Shown here in pieces: positions 14,919-22,502 of a stretch of 43,230 nt of DNA (position 1 is its first letter; every line of letters begins with the position of its first letter). This DNA is from Candidatus Uhrbacteria bacterium RIFCSPHIGHO2_02_FULL_46_47 (GTDB taxonomy: Bacteria; Patescibacteriota; Patescibacteriia; GWA2-47-26). The DNA lies in contig MGDU01000011.1 in assembly GCA_001790815.1 (NCBI GenBank), positions 1 to 43,230 on the forward strand, given 5' to 3'. The notes under the pieces were generated by a model. That model saw nothing but the letters and a program-made list of their open reading frames with translations. It was not told the origin of the DNA and did not search any database. The position numbers and the translations under genes are program-made.

Positions 14919-15566
14919 TTATGATTTCTGACTCACTGCAATAAAAATACTTCCACTATTGAAAGAATCAATCCGCGCATTGCCAAATACTTTGTTAAGC
15001 GTCAATGGTATATTTTTACGATAATCCCAATTGGTCGTGTACACAAATAAAAAACGCAACAATGGATTAAATATACGCCAAAATCCATCAAACTTTTTGG
15101 CATCTAGTACTGCAAATCGCGCACCATCTTTCAGTGCCGTAGCTACACGCAAAATAGCTGATTCATGATCTGGCATTGCGCTCAATCCTAAAGTACATAG
15201 CGCCCCATCAAGCCGGTTGGCTGGTAAATTCAACTTTGCCGCATCGCCTTGTGCAAATTCAATGTTGTGCCAGTTATGCGCGTTTGTGCGAGAGCGCGCC
15301 GCATCCAGCATACCTACACTATAATCAAAGGCAATGATTTGGCCTTCTGCACCAACTGCATTTTCCAGTAGCGCAAAATTTTTTCCATTACCGCAGGCAA
15401 GATCAAGTACAGTGTCACCTTTCTTGATTCCCATCGCCTCAACAGCACGCTGGCGCAATTTTTGTTCTTTTCCCAAAAACACCAACCATGAACCTGCCGC
15501 ATAAACCAGCGCGTGTTTTCCATACCAATTGTAAATACGCGCGCCAAACCCAAGTTTCCATCGCAT
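14919..15566 (-). CDS. class I SAM-dependent methyltransferase
   Basis: The start was set at the ATG at 15566, 4 bases after the previous stop, giving 215 aa. The alternative ATG at 15611 would overlap the upstream gene. Motif I is TVLDLACGNGKNFALLE, motif II is IIAFDYSVGMLDAAR, and the later strand reads DGALCTLGLSAMPDHESAIL. This is the Methyltransf_11/UbiE-like fold. A substrate cannot be named. It is in one transcription unit with small membrane proteins. Confidence 0.85.
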   Translation of the reverse strand: MRWKLGFGARIYNWYGKHALVYAAGSWLVFLGKEQKLRQRAVEAMGIKKGDTVLDLACGNGKNFALLENAVGAEGQIIAFDYSVGMLDAARSRTNAHNWHNIEFAQGDAAKLNLPANRLDGALCTLGLSAMPDHESAILRVATALKDGARFAVLDAKKFDGFWRIFNPLLRFLFVYTTNWDYRKNIPLTLNKVFGNARIDSFNSGSIFIAVSQKS

Positions 15567-15570
15567 ACCC

Positions 15571-15840
15571 TTAGCGCACTCTTGCTCCAAACCAATTCCA
15601 AAGCGCGGCAAAAACCCATCCTACTGCATAACCGCTAATCCACGCTAAGATCACCCCCACAACTGCCATACCTAACTGAAATTGGCCAAGTACATGCCCA
15701 TCAGTCAAGAAATGTTTTGCATGCCAATAGTTTGCAAGACTCTGGCCCATTCCTAATCCAACCACTACAACCCATAACAGATGCATAAGTCCAAAAAGCG
15801 TGCCCAGTGTCAAACCCGCCTGATTTTTATTGAAAGTCAT
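15571..15840 (-). CDS. small two-helix membrane protein
   Basis: The start was chosen at 15840 because a strong aaggaggtggg ribosome site precedes it; the track start at 15948 has none. The 89-aa product has two hydrophobic stretches (LFGLMHLLWVVVVGLGMG and GMAVVGVILAWISGYAVGWVF) and a short His-containing loop (YWHAKHFLTDGH). No family is recognised with certainty. It is directly upstream of the methyltransferase. Confidence 0.7.
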   Translation of the reverse strand: MTFNKNQAGLTLGTLFGLMHLLWVVVVGLGMGQSLANYWHAKHFLTDGHVLGQFQLGMAVVGVILAWISGYAVGWVFAALWNWFGARVR

Positions 15841-15892
15841 ATTCCCACCTCCTTTCTGGTAGTAACTCCATATATTATACACCAATGACGCA

Positions 15893-16042
15893 TTAATGAC
15901 AGCAACTATGATCTTCCTTGTCTTTCGTATTATGTGAAGTATCTCCATGACCTTCTGGATTGTGATTTGATTGTTTACGCGTAATTTCCTTTACGATCCA
16001 AACCACAAGCCCAATGCCTAAAACCCAATATAATATCATCAT
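15893..16042 (-). CDS. 49-aa membrane peptide with His/Cys-rich tail
   Basis: This gene is too short for the supplied track. Two ATGs in a row at 16042 open a frame of 49 codons: MMILYWVLGIGLVVWIVKEI is one membrane helix. The tail contains HNPEGHGDTSH and ends in HSCCH, a plausible copper or other metal ligand set. Comparable short His-tailed membrane peptides often accompany copper ATPases (family knowledge). The next start downstream lies 53 bases on. Confidence 0.6.
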   Translation of the reverse strand: MMILYWVLGIGLVVWIVKEITRKQSNHNPEGHGDTSHNTKDKEDHSCCH

Positions 16043-16055
16043 ATATGTATTTGTC

Positions 16056-16135
16056 ACTGAGAGCTGTCAGCATTGACATCTCTCAGTGACGGAATCCGTC
16101 ACGCAGTGTTGTACTTCGCACGGCACTGAGTGACA
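16056..16135. repeat. family F repeat, copy 1
   Basis: cactgagagctgtcagcatt followed by gacatctctcagtg, then tgacggaatccgtca, then cgcagtgttg...cggcactgagtg: three successive hairpins. A nearly identical copy in the same direction lies at 16617-16698, with the secreted-protein gene between them. Confidence 0.85.
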
Positions 16136-16136
16136 C

Positions 16137-16607
16137 TTACCATGAAAACTCGCGTGCCGGAATACCGGCAATGTCGCGCACAATGAGCTTCCATGGACCT
16201 TCGACCTTTGCAAATGAAACTTTAAGGGTTTGATGGTGTCCACTCCCTTCCGGCACAATATTATTTGGCACAGTATCTTTTCCCGCGGCGTCTTCCAACA
16301 CAATCTGCGTTTGCGGATTAAACGCGCTCATATCCACTGTGTGAGTATTTATAGCAATTTCAAATTTCCATATTGGTGCGCTTGGTCCGATATTCTGCGG
16401 CGTTACGCTCACTGTCACATCGCCTTCGCTGTTTTCTTTCGTGGGCGAATTTGCCGTCACTGAGTGATTTTGGCTCCCACCACTCCGTGACGAAGATGGT
16501 GTTAAAGCGGTCACTGTATCTTTGCGCGCAACCACAAAAAGAACAGCCCCGGCGGTAATTACTCCCAGCACCGTGTATAATAATGATTTTTCAATTTTGA
16601 TGACCAT
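16137..16607 (-). CDS. membrane-anchored extracytoplasmic protein
   Basis: A 156-aa protein. LLYTVLGVITAGAVLFVVAR is a single N-terminal anchor, followed by a Ser/Gly/Asn-rich linker and a beta-rich domain (VTVSVTPQNIGPSAPIWKFE ... HHQTLKVSFAKVEGPWKLIV). The linker is partly encoded by another partial family F repeat (gtcactgagtgatttt...ccgtgac), so the repeat has been absorbed into the protein. The fold resembles small Ig-like periplasmic domains, but no family is named. It lies in the thiol/metal cluster. Confidence 0.65.
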   Translation of the reverse strand: MVIKIEKSLLYTVLGVITAGAVLFVVARKDTVTALTPSSSRSGGSQNHSVTANSPTKENSEGDVTVSVTPQNIGPSAPIWKFEIAINTHTVDMSAFNPQTQIVLEDAAGKDTVPNNIVPEGSGHHQTLKVSFAKVEGPWKLIVRDIAGIPAREFSW

Positions 16608-16616
16608 ATTCTTACG

Positions 16617-16698
16617 TCACTGAGAGCTGTCAGAATTGACATCTCTCAGTGACGGAATCCGTCACCCAGTGTTGTCGCGTACGACAGCACTGGGTGAC
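16617..16698. repeat. family F repeat, copy 2, reaching into the next gene end
   Basis: cactgagagctgtcagaatt then gacatctctcagtgacgg and on. It differs from copy 1 by a few bases. The 155-aa membrane protein takes its last residues (GSHPVLSYATTLGDGFRH) and its stop from this repeat. Confidence 0.85.
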
Positions 16699-17113
16699 TC
16701 CCTGCTCTTAGTGACTTAATTAGATACCCGATTCCGGCCAGATTAAATACAACACCAACCGCGAAAATCCAAGTTTGATATTGCCCGACAAATGTTACAA
16801 GTCCGGTTACTCCCAAAATTGGCAGTACATTTACAAGATAATGCGTGCAACAGGCAAGCATTGCGCCGCCGGAGGTAGTGCCGGTAACTCCCAACATTTT
16901 CCCGGACATCCGCGCTTTGTGCAACGCGCGCGCGTAACTGAAAAGCCCAACCTGCACGCCAAATCCCACAGCAAGCGTAATAATCCAATACCAGTTCAAG
17001 GAAAACTGCGCTTTTGTGTATGCCCAGCCGGATATTTGTGACAGCACAATAAAGTAGACTGTCAGAAGTGCGCTGGTGCCAATAACTCCAAATATAATTG
17101 CGCGATACCGCAT
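16646..17113 (-). CDS. four-helix membrane protein with CC motif (MerT-like plan)
   Basis: A 155-aa integral membrane protein with about four helices: IIFGVIGTSALLTVYFIVL, WYWIITLAVGFGVQVGLFSY, MLACCTHYLVNVLPILGVTG and YQTWIFAVGVVFNLAGIGYL. The vicinal cysteines at the start of helix 3 (ACCTHY) recall MerT-type metal carriers; this is a resemblance, not an assignment. Its C-terminal 20 residues come from repeat family F, so the native protein probably ended near YLIKSLRA. It belongs to the thiol/metal membrane cluster. Confidence 0.65.
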   Translation of the reverse strand: MRYRAIIFGVIGTSALLTVYFIVLSQISGWAYTKAQFSLNWYWIITLAVGFGVQVGLFSYARALHKARMSGKMLGVTGTTSGGAMLACCTHYLVNVLPILGVTGLVTFVGQYQTWIFAVGVVFNLAGIGYLIKSLRAGSHPVLSYATTLGDGFRH

Positions 17114-17126
17114 ATTATCATTTACC

Positions 17127-17226
17127 CGTAGCGCGGGGTTTTATGCCCCGCCAAGCGGCACACCTGCCTGCCGGCAAGGCAGGTAAAGTGCCGCGCTACC
17201 ATTGCGCAGGCTAAAGACCTGCGACT
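17127..17226. repeat. composite palindromic repeat (tagcgcgg / cctgcctgccggcaaggcagg / gcaggctaaagacctgcgactaca)
   Basis: The arms gtagcgcgg...ccgcgctac enclose ggggttttatgcccc and a cctgcctgccggcaaggcagg palindrome, apparently nested. The right end, gcaggctaaagacctgcgactac, is a half copy of family D. It fills the spacer between the thioredoxin-like gene and the CC-motif membrane gene. Confidence 0.7.
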
Positions 17227-17596
17227 ACAATTCTTCATTCGGCAGTACGCATCCGCTTTCACGGGCAAGTTTTTCCAGACCCTGTTCCCCTACCAGTTTG
17301 CGCCCATCTTTAAATATCCATGTTGGATAACCATCCACTCCCATATCCAGACATTTTTTGGGATTTTGCGGACATTCCACATAGGGCACGTATTTGAACG
17401 CACTGCCAAACTCTTTTTTCTCCTTTTGGCAGTGCGGACACCAATCCGCGCCGTACATGGCAACTTCCTTTTCCGCTAAACACTGCGCAAACGGATCAAG
17501 CGGACTGGGAGCATCGTTTGACGAAAGACTTTCCAGCCACACTCCCCCGCTAATTATTACAGTAAGCGCGATTATTCCGTATAGATATTTTCTCAT
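17225..17596 (-). CDS. secreted thioredoxin-like protein with CPHC active site
   Basis: The start at 17596 was chosen because it is 1 base after the upstream stop and is followed by a signal anchor (MRKYLYGIIALTVIISGGVW); the product is 123 aa. The redox motif is YGADWCPHCQKEKKEF, followed by VDGYPTWIF, the cis-proline loop of thioredoxin folds. It probably exchanges electrons with the CPVC membrane protein and the CcdA protein encoded just upstream. This is the kind of soluble partner seen with VKOR- or DsbD-type relays. Confidence 0.88.
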   Translation of the reverse strand: MRKYLYGIIALTVIISGGVWLESLSSNDAPSPLDPFAQCLAEKEVAMYGADWCPHCQKEKKEFGSAFKYVPYVECPQNPKKCLDMGVDGYPTWIFKDGRKLVGEQGLEKLARESGCVLPNEEL

Positions 17597-17597
17597 A

Positions 17598-18068
17598 CTA
17601 GCAACATTTTTCCAATCCTTTTTCAATTTTCTGTACATCCGAATCATCACTGCGATGCGGGGTATGCGGTTCCGGTTTTGCCTTGCGTACAAAAAACGCA
17701 TACATCAGCAGACAAAGAGCAATCAATTCGCCAAACCACACGCTCCAGTTCAAGCGCAGTACTACATTATACACCAGCGGAAAACCAATGCTCATCACAA
17801 TCAATTTCCAGATAACCGGATTTTGCGCGGGCCAACGATATGATTTTTCGCCTTGATAACCAATGCCAACAACCGATCCACCCATAAGTATAGCAATAGG
17901 CAAAAGATAAGTTGCCTCTGGTAATCGCCCGGCAAGCATAAGAGCGCCAAGCACAAGCCATGTGCCGGAAACCCCGGCGCAAACCGGGCAAATCTTATAC
18001 GGCAATAATTGACTTATTCCCCAAGCAATGCCGGTAATAACTATAATAGAGATAACTGCGATTATCAT
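17598..18068 (-). CDS. membrane protein with CPVC motif, likely thiol-redox partner
   Basis: A 156-aa protein with about four to five membrane segments. The motif YKICPVCAGVSGTWLVLGAL lies at the end of the first helix and has the spacing of a redox-active pair. The tail is hydrophilic, rich in His, Asp and Lys, and ends in CC. No named family is certain. Its stop is one base from the start of the CPHC thioredoxin-like gene and its start is 5 bases from the ccdA-like gene, so the three form a tight unit. Confidence 0.7.
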   Translation of the reverse strand: MIIAVISIIVITGIAWGISQLLPYKICPVCAGVSGTWLVLGALMLAGRLPEATYLLPIAILMGGSVVGIGYQGEKSYRWPAQNPVIWKLIVMSIGFPLVYNVVLRLNWSVWFGELIALCLLMYAFFVRKAKPEPHTPHRSDDSDVQKIEKGLEKCC

Positions 18069-18072
18069 ATGA

Positions 18073-18858
18073 TTAAAGAAGGAAAAATATTATGCCAAGA
18101 ATTATCATCGCTATACCTCCCCAAAGCCGCATACCCCTGCGCTCCTGCTGTTGCCAGGATTGCATTTTACCAATCAAACTTTTATCCGCGGCAATACCAA
18201 GAATAATCACAAGCGGCAGGACAAAAAGAATATTGTAATATAGTAAATACGCCAGACCTTTCGCATATGTTGCTTTATCATGTAAAAGCCCGAGTACCAT
18301 CAGGTACGGCCCACCGGTGCAAGGAAACTCGCATAACCCAACCAACACACCCAGCACAAACGCGGTTGGAATTGATCCTTTTTCCATGAGTATCGCCATT
18401 TTGTGATGTGCCGCGTGCGGAATTTTGAGCTTAATCGGGAAGCGCGGGAAGAATTCATTGATAAGATTTATTCCGCCCAGCACAACCAGAAGCCCGGCCC
18501 CTACTTTTGCCATAAAGTGCGGGGTATTGAAGATGTGCAACGCATGCAAAAGTCCCAGGCCAATTGCAATATATACAGTGAATAATCCAAGAATATACAC
18601 ACCGCCGATTTTCCATATTCCCGAGCGCAATTTTCCAATGCTTAAAAGAAACGCAATAGTAAGCAAAAGCACGGAAAACGCGCACGGATTAATACTGTCA
18701 ATGAGTGCCGCCACGGTAACCAGCGGAAACATCCATTGGCCGCTATTGCTCATTTTCCACAGCGCGGTTGTGCCAATGTTTTGTGATTGGAGTATGGCAA
18801 CCGCGCTAAAGAGTAAAACAGCAACTGCAATAAGCGTAATGAGTTTTTTGTATTTCAT
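18073..18858 (-). CDS. ccdA: CcdA/DsbD-type transmembrane electron transporter
   Basis: A 261-aa protein with about six helices after an N-terminal anchor. The two conserved redox cysteines lie in DSINPCAFSVLLLTIAF and GLCEFPCTGGPYLMVLG, the classic motifs of CcdA and of the DsbD core. It moves reducing equivalents from the cytoplasm to exported thioredoxin-like proteins. The downstream CPVC and CPHC proteins are the obvious acceptors. Confidence 0.88.
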   Translation of the reverse strand: MKYKKLITLIAVAVLLFSAVAILQSQNIGTTALWKMSNSGQWMFPLVTVAALIDSINPCAFSVLLLTIAFLLSIGKLRSGIWKIGGVYILGLFTVYIAIGLGLLHALHIFNTPHFMAKVGAGLLVVLGGINLINEFFPRFPIKLKIPHAAHHKMAILMEKGSIPTAFVLGVLVGLCEFPCTGGPYLMVLGLLHDKATYAKGLAYLLYYNILFVLPLVIILGIAADKSLIGKMQSWQQQERRGMRLWGGIAMIILGIIFFLL

Positions 18859-18866
18859 AATTTTCA

Positions 18867-18897
18867 GGGCTAAGTCCTACAGTAGGGCTTAGCCCTT
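18867..18897. repeat. agggctaagtcct / agggcttagccct palindrome
   Basis: An intergenic copy of the element found in frame inside the copper ATPase at 6032-6070. It lies just upstream of the ccdA-like gene. Confidence 0.75.
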
Positions 18898-18905
18898 CAC
18901 AATTT

Positions 18906-19433
18906 TTAAGGCGTAACAAATGCGGAAAATTTAAGTTCAAACGGCTTGCCGGCGTTATTATCAAGATAGACCACGCGGCTTATTTTGCCCACTCCGGCCG
19001 GCCCATGCGCCGACGGATCAAAAGTAACCGCAATTTCAACTTCCTGACCAGAATTTAATGTTTGATCAATGCTGGGAACAACTCCGTGTCCGGGCATGCC
19101 AAACGGACCGTAAGTTTGCCCGTCCTTCATCATTGAGGCGGTTGTGCACATGCAAGAAGTATACATCTTCTTTACAATAACCGGATCCGCACTGGTGTTT
19201 TTTACTTTGAATATGTGCGTTACTTTTCCCGCGGCCATGGAAATTGTGCCAAAATCAAATGACGGCTCGTCCGCGACAAGCATTCCAACATTGGCATTTG
19301 CGGTCTCCTGCGATGCTGTTTCAGAGGGCGGGGTTGCTGACCAAACTAACAGCCAAATCGCTAGCACAAGCACGCCCGCGCCCAATATCTTGCTTTTATG
19401 TTTTTTGATAGCTAATTTTGTTGAGAGTTTCAT
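18906..19433 (-). CDS. DUF1573 family exported protein
   Basis: The start was moved to 19433 (MKLSTKLAIKKHKSKILGAG, a basic start with a membrane anchor), giving 175 aa. The DUF1573 signature is visible: SFDFGTISMAAGKVTHIFKV, then NTSADPVIVKKMYTSCMCTT. These are Ig-like domains with an SCxCT motif. They occur in envelopes of many bacteria; here the SCMCT cysteines and the adjacent ccdA-like gene suggest a redox or metal-related envelope role (inference). Confidence 0.85.
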   Translation of the reverse strand: MKLSTKLAIKKHKSKILGAGVLVLAIWLLVWSATPPSETASQETANANVGMLVADEPSFDFGTISMAAGKVTHIFKVKNTSADPVIVKKMYTSCMCTTASMMKDGQTYGPFGMPGHGVVPSIDQTLNSGQEVEIAVTFDPSAHGPAGVGKISRVVYLDNNAGKPFELKFSAFVTP

Positions 19434-19497
19434 ATTCTGTCCAAATAAATAATAATACACCCGGTTATTTGGGTGCATGATCCTTTTCTAATCTCTG

Positions 19498-19550
19498 TAG
19501 TCGCAGCTCTTTAGGCTGCGTCTGCGCCGGCTAAAGACCGGCGGCTACAA
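19498..19550. repeat. family D repeat (gtagtcgcag...ctgcg / ccggctaaagaccggcggctac)
   Basis: gtagtcgcagctctttaggc and on to gccggctaaagaccggcggc. A coding copy of the same family is found inside alaS. The 148-aa gene next to it takes its last residues (FVAAGL) from this repeat. Confidence 0.8.
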
Positions 19551-19977
19551 ATTCAATGCCATGCACCCATTGTGGTGCATAATTTTCACTTGACTCGTGA
19601 AGCGCGAGCCAGCGTGTAAAACGTCCGCGTGCGCGCATCCATATTTGCGCATTCATAATCGTAAAAAATGAAATGCTTTGGCCTTTTGTAGTGTCTATCT
19701 CGTTTGCGTTAAAGTACATTACGCGTCCGAGCAAAATAAAACTGGCGATCAAGGCCAAAAGTGCGCTCGTAATTAATGCCTGAGAAAATGACTTAAATAT
19801 CTTCAGATGAAAAAATACTGATCCTGTACCGGTGCCCTGTTCCATGCATCCATTCATGCCCTGCGCGGCAGATGCAATACAACCACCATGCGTTAAAGTA
19901 TGCCCCATTGCGATAAAACCAAACACCGCAATCCCAATAAAGCTAGAAAGCAATAGTATGCCAATGACTTTTCGCAT
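19531..19977 (-). CDS. membrane protein of unknown function
   Basis: The start at 19977 (MRKVIGILLLSSFIGIAVFG) gives 148 aa. There are two helices, near residues 5-28 and 63-85, with a loop GHTLTHGGCIASAAQGMNGC holding two cysteines and two histidines. The C-terminal half is hydrophilic with many aromatic residues. I do not recognise the family. The last six residues and the stop derive from the adjoining repeat. It is part of the envelope cluster. Confidence 0.55.
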   Translation of the reverse strand: MRKVIGILLLSSFIGIAVFGFIAMGHTLTHGGCIASAAQGMNGCMEQGTGTGSVFFHLKIFKSFSQALITSALLALIASFILLGRVMYFNANEIDTTKGQSISFFTIMNAQIWMRARGRFTRWLALHESSENYAPQWVHGIEFVAAGL

Positions 19978-20014
19978 ATTATCCGATAATATCAACAATT
20001 ACATTTCATGTCAA

Positions 20015-20054
20015 TCTTGGCTAGGCCACGGGGCTTCCTTGTGACCTAGCCACA
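20015..20054. repeat. ggctaggccac / gtgacctagcc hairpin
   Basis: Imperfect arms ggctaggccac...ttgtgacctagcc between two minus-strand membrane genes. It could end transcription after the DoxX gene or be another repeat family; no T-run is seen. Confidence 0.5.
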
Positions 20055-20066
20055 AAAATTTACAAT

Positions 20067-20444
20067 TTACCGCCACCACTCCTTAAACGACTTTGGCCAG
20101 CCAAGCATGAGCAAGAGCGCAAGCGGCGCGCCCCAGTTAGCCCATCGTTCTACAAAATCCCAAACCGGCTCTCCTGCAATCGGGCGAAGAAGCGCGGTCC
20201 AAAAACCCCAAACTGCCGCCCATAAAAGCGCTATACGAATCGGACGCGCAAGCACAATAAGCGCCACCAAAAGATCCATAATGCCAATCAGCGGCATAAG
20301 AGTGAGCGCCTGATCCGCGGAAAACCCCACGGCTTCAAAATACTTAATCCAGCCCGCTTTTTGCTGAAGCGCAAATACTCCATGGCCGAGGAATTCTCCA
20401 GCCACGGCAATACGCAAAATCCACTGAACAAATTTTCCATTCAT
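20067..20444 (-). CDS. DoxX family membrane protein
   Basis: A 125-aa protein with four hydrophobic segments and the DoxX-like start RIAVAGEFLGHGVFALQQKAGWIKYFEAVG, followed by LMPLIGIMDLLVALIVLARP. Family members are small quinone- or thiosulfate-related membrane proteins, but the activity here is unknown. It continues the envelope cluster. Confidence 0.75.
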   Translation of the reverse strand: MNGKFVQWILRIAVAGEFLGHGVFALQQKAGWIKYFEAVGFSADQALTLMPLIGIMDLLVALIVLARPIRIALLWAAVWGFWTALLRPIAGEPVWDFVERWANWGAPLALLLMLGWPKSFKEWWR

Positions 20445-20469
20445 ATTGCGAATATTCTATATTTTAATT

Positions 20470-20739
20470 CTACTGCCCTTTTGACATGAATGCGTTATAG
20501 AGCAAGACAAAAATTGCGGAAAGTACCCAACCGTAAACAAACGCCTCAGCCAGCATAATAACTGCGCCGGATACATTCAACATTGAAAACCCCGGATGCC
20601 CAAGCCCGGCAAGTTGCTCCATAAACGCGCGCGCCTGACCAGTGAGCGTTGCCATGCGCACCATAGCAATCACATGCATAACTATCGCAAAAACGGAAAC
20701 CGTCCATCCAACGCGCGTGAAATTTAATTTGTGATCCAT
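20470..20739 (-). CDS. small two-helix membrane protein (DUF5676-like)
   Basis: An 89-aa protein preceded by a strong aaggaggtgacc ribosome site. Helix 1 is VGWTVSVFAIVMHVIAMVRM. Helix 2 is MLAEAFVYGWVLSAIFVLLY, ending in a YNAF motif similar to DUF5676 proteins (from memory, moderate certainty). It is the first gene of the envelope cluster after the ATP-grasp gene. Confidence 0.65.
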   Translation of the reverse strand: MDHKLNFTRVGWTVSVFAIVMHVIAMVRMATLTGQARAFMEQLAGLGHPGFSMLNVSGAVIMLAEAFVYGWVLSAIFVLLYNAFMSKGQ

Positions 20740-20791
20740 ACGGTCACCTCCTTTCGTTATTATTTAAGTGTACTCCTTACTTATCCACAGG

Positions 20792-22495
20792 TCAATCCGC
20801 CTGTGAATCATGGTGAAGTTCAATATATTGATGCAAAAAATTGTGTACCATGTCGTTGGCCGCGTGAAGTCCTTGCTCCAGCAAATGCGCTATCGGCCTG
20901 GCTTCCGGCGCGTACTCCACATGCGCCCGCACTTCGCCGTCGTCAAAAAATCTTATATGGCATTGCTTTTCATGATCAAGTAATTTGCGCAACCCTGTAA
21001 TCTCGCCATAATCAATCCATTCCGGACGCACCACTTCAAAACCTTGCATTTTAAGATGCGCTATCGCAGTCTCGGGCGCAATATCCGGCTTTAGCCATCC
21101 GGCTGGAAAGCGTTGGCGGCTGGTTAATTTTCGCACCATTCTAAACCGTAAAAGAAAATCCCGCGCATGCGGTACAACTACATCCAAAAAATGCCAGACA
21201 AAACGCGTCCAGAATGAGCGCTGAGGCAGCATGACCGGGTATAAATAACGCACACGTTTGTCCGCCAAAATCGCATCCCAAAGCGCGCCGGCGGCATCTT
21301 GCGGTATGCCTTGCGCCGGATAATGGTGAAAATCAATCATAGGAATTGAATTGGCTTCAATAATTCCGCATTGCTGATCCGTATATGGCCGACTCAAATC
21401 ATCCGCAATTACATCAAACCCAACCAGATCCGCTCCAAACAACCGTGCCGCTCGCCGAAACATTTCCCGATTTTCCGGATGAAGTTTTGGCGTTTCTTCG
21501 TAAATGTCGCCGCCGGAACCGATAGAGATTTTGCTGTGAAGGACAATTTTCTCACCTTTAAGAGGAGTATACCCTGGCGTAAGTCCCGCATGGGCAAGCG
21601 CGACATCAGTTGTGGTCATTGCCCCCTCACCCTCCCCTCTCCCTAAGGGAGAGGATGGCCGTAGACCAGGTGAGGGTAGCGGAATTTTGTGCAAAGTTGT
21701 ATCTTTTTGTCCAGTATCGCCCCGGCGCGGATCCGTATTTTTCAGCTCAATCAATTCACGCACAGTATGTAAGCCATCGCCTAAAACATTTGGCGCTTCG
21801 CGGCGCGCGGTATAAACTTGATTGAAATTTATAACTGACACGCGGTAAAGCTGGCCTACGCAATATCGCTCCACAATAAACCTTGGCTGATATTGTTTGG
21901 CAAGCGCGATTGCTTTCCGCAATTCTTCTTCATTTTGCACCGGCGCAGTCACATGATAAGCATGCGTTCCGCGCGCCGGCTTTACCGCAAGCGGAAATCC
22001 CAGTTTTTTGCCGTAATGCAAAGCATGAAATTTGCTCCAAAACATTTTTCCCTCCGATGCGGGAAAGCCGTGCTTAAGAAGTTTTTTCTTCACATACGCT
22101 TTCTCATCTAAACGAAAATGCAAAAAACGACTTGGCAAAGCGTCAAAGTAGTAGTGCTTGCTTCCAAATTTTGCGCGGTAATAAGTTGAGACTCGCCCTA
22201 AAATACGCACAGACTCAATCGGGATGCCGCACCGCTTTGCCGCCTCAATTATAGACCAACTGCGCGGATAGTGATCTTTTTTATCAAACTGCTCACTAAA
22301 GTGCACAATATGGCAAAGCTCCATCAGCTTGTACCAACCATGCGTTACGGAAAACCACCAAGGAAAACGCGGAAGTTGCGACCGCGGTTTATTGCTCCAG
22401 AATCCGCCAAGCAAAATATCAACAAAATCACCGAGGTAAATCCCTCGGTGCGAGTGGACTTTATTGGGATAGCATGCGGCGCAATAATTCGGCAT
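20792..22495 (-). CDS. cyanophycin-synthetase-like ATP-grasp protein
   Basis: A 567-aa protein. The central ATP-grasp fold shows FPLAVKPARGTHAYHV (the ATP-binding lysine strand), FIVERYCVGQLYRVSVIN, APNVLGDGLHTVRELIEL and the metal-binding end CGIIEANSIPMIDFHHYP. These match the ATP-grasp part of cyanophycin synthetases and glutathione-synthetase-like ligases; the Mur-ligase part is absent. The N-terminus has a CAACYP pair, and the C-terminal 120 residues are unrecognised. A peptide ligase reaction is expected; the substrates are unknown. A family A repeat inserts [18 protein letters not shown] before a helix. Confidence 0.8.
   Translation of the reverse strand: MPNYCAACYPNKVHSHRGIYLGDFVDILLGGFWSNKPRSQLPRFPWWFSVTHGWYKLMELCHIVHFSEQFDKKDHYPRSWSIIEAAKRCGIPIESVRILGRVSTYYRAKFGSKHYYFDALPSRFLHFRLDEKAYVKKKLLKHGFPASEGKMFWSKFHALHYGKKLGFPLAVKPARGTHAYHVTAPVQNEEELRKAIALAKQYQPRFIVERYCVGQLYRVSVINFNQVYTARREAPNVLGDGLHTVRELIELKNTDPRRGDTGQKDTTLHKIPLPSPGLRPSSPLGRGEGEGAMTTTDVALAHAGLTPGYTPLKGEKIVLHSKISIGSGGDIYEETPKLHPENREMFRRAARLFGADLVGFDVIADDLSRPYTDQQCGIIEANSIPMIDFHHYPAQGIPQDAAGALWDAILADKRVRYLYPVMLPQRSFWTRFVWHFLDVVVPHARDFLLRFRMVRKLTSRQRFPAGWLKPDIAPETAIAHLKMQGFEVVRPEWIDYGEITGLRKLLDHEKQCHIRFFDDGEVRAHVEYAPEARPIAHLLEQGLHAANDMVHNFLHQYIELHHDSQAD
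21624..21677. repeat. family A repeat in frame in the ATP-grasp gene
   Basis: ccctcaccctcccctctccc taaggg agagg...aggtgagggt, encoding [18 protein letters not shown]. It is very close to the dnaG copy. Confidence 0.85.
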
Positions 22496-22502
22496 AAATC
22501 AG

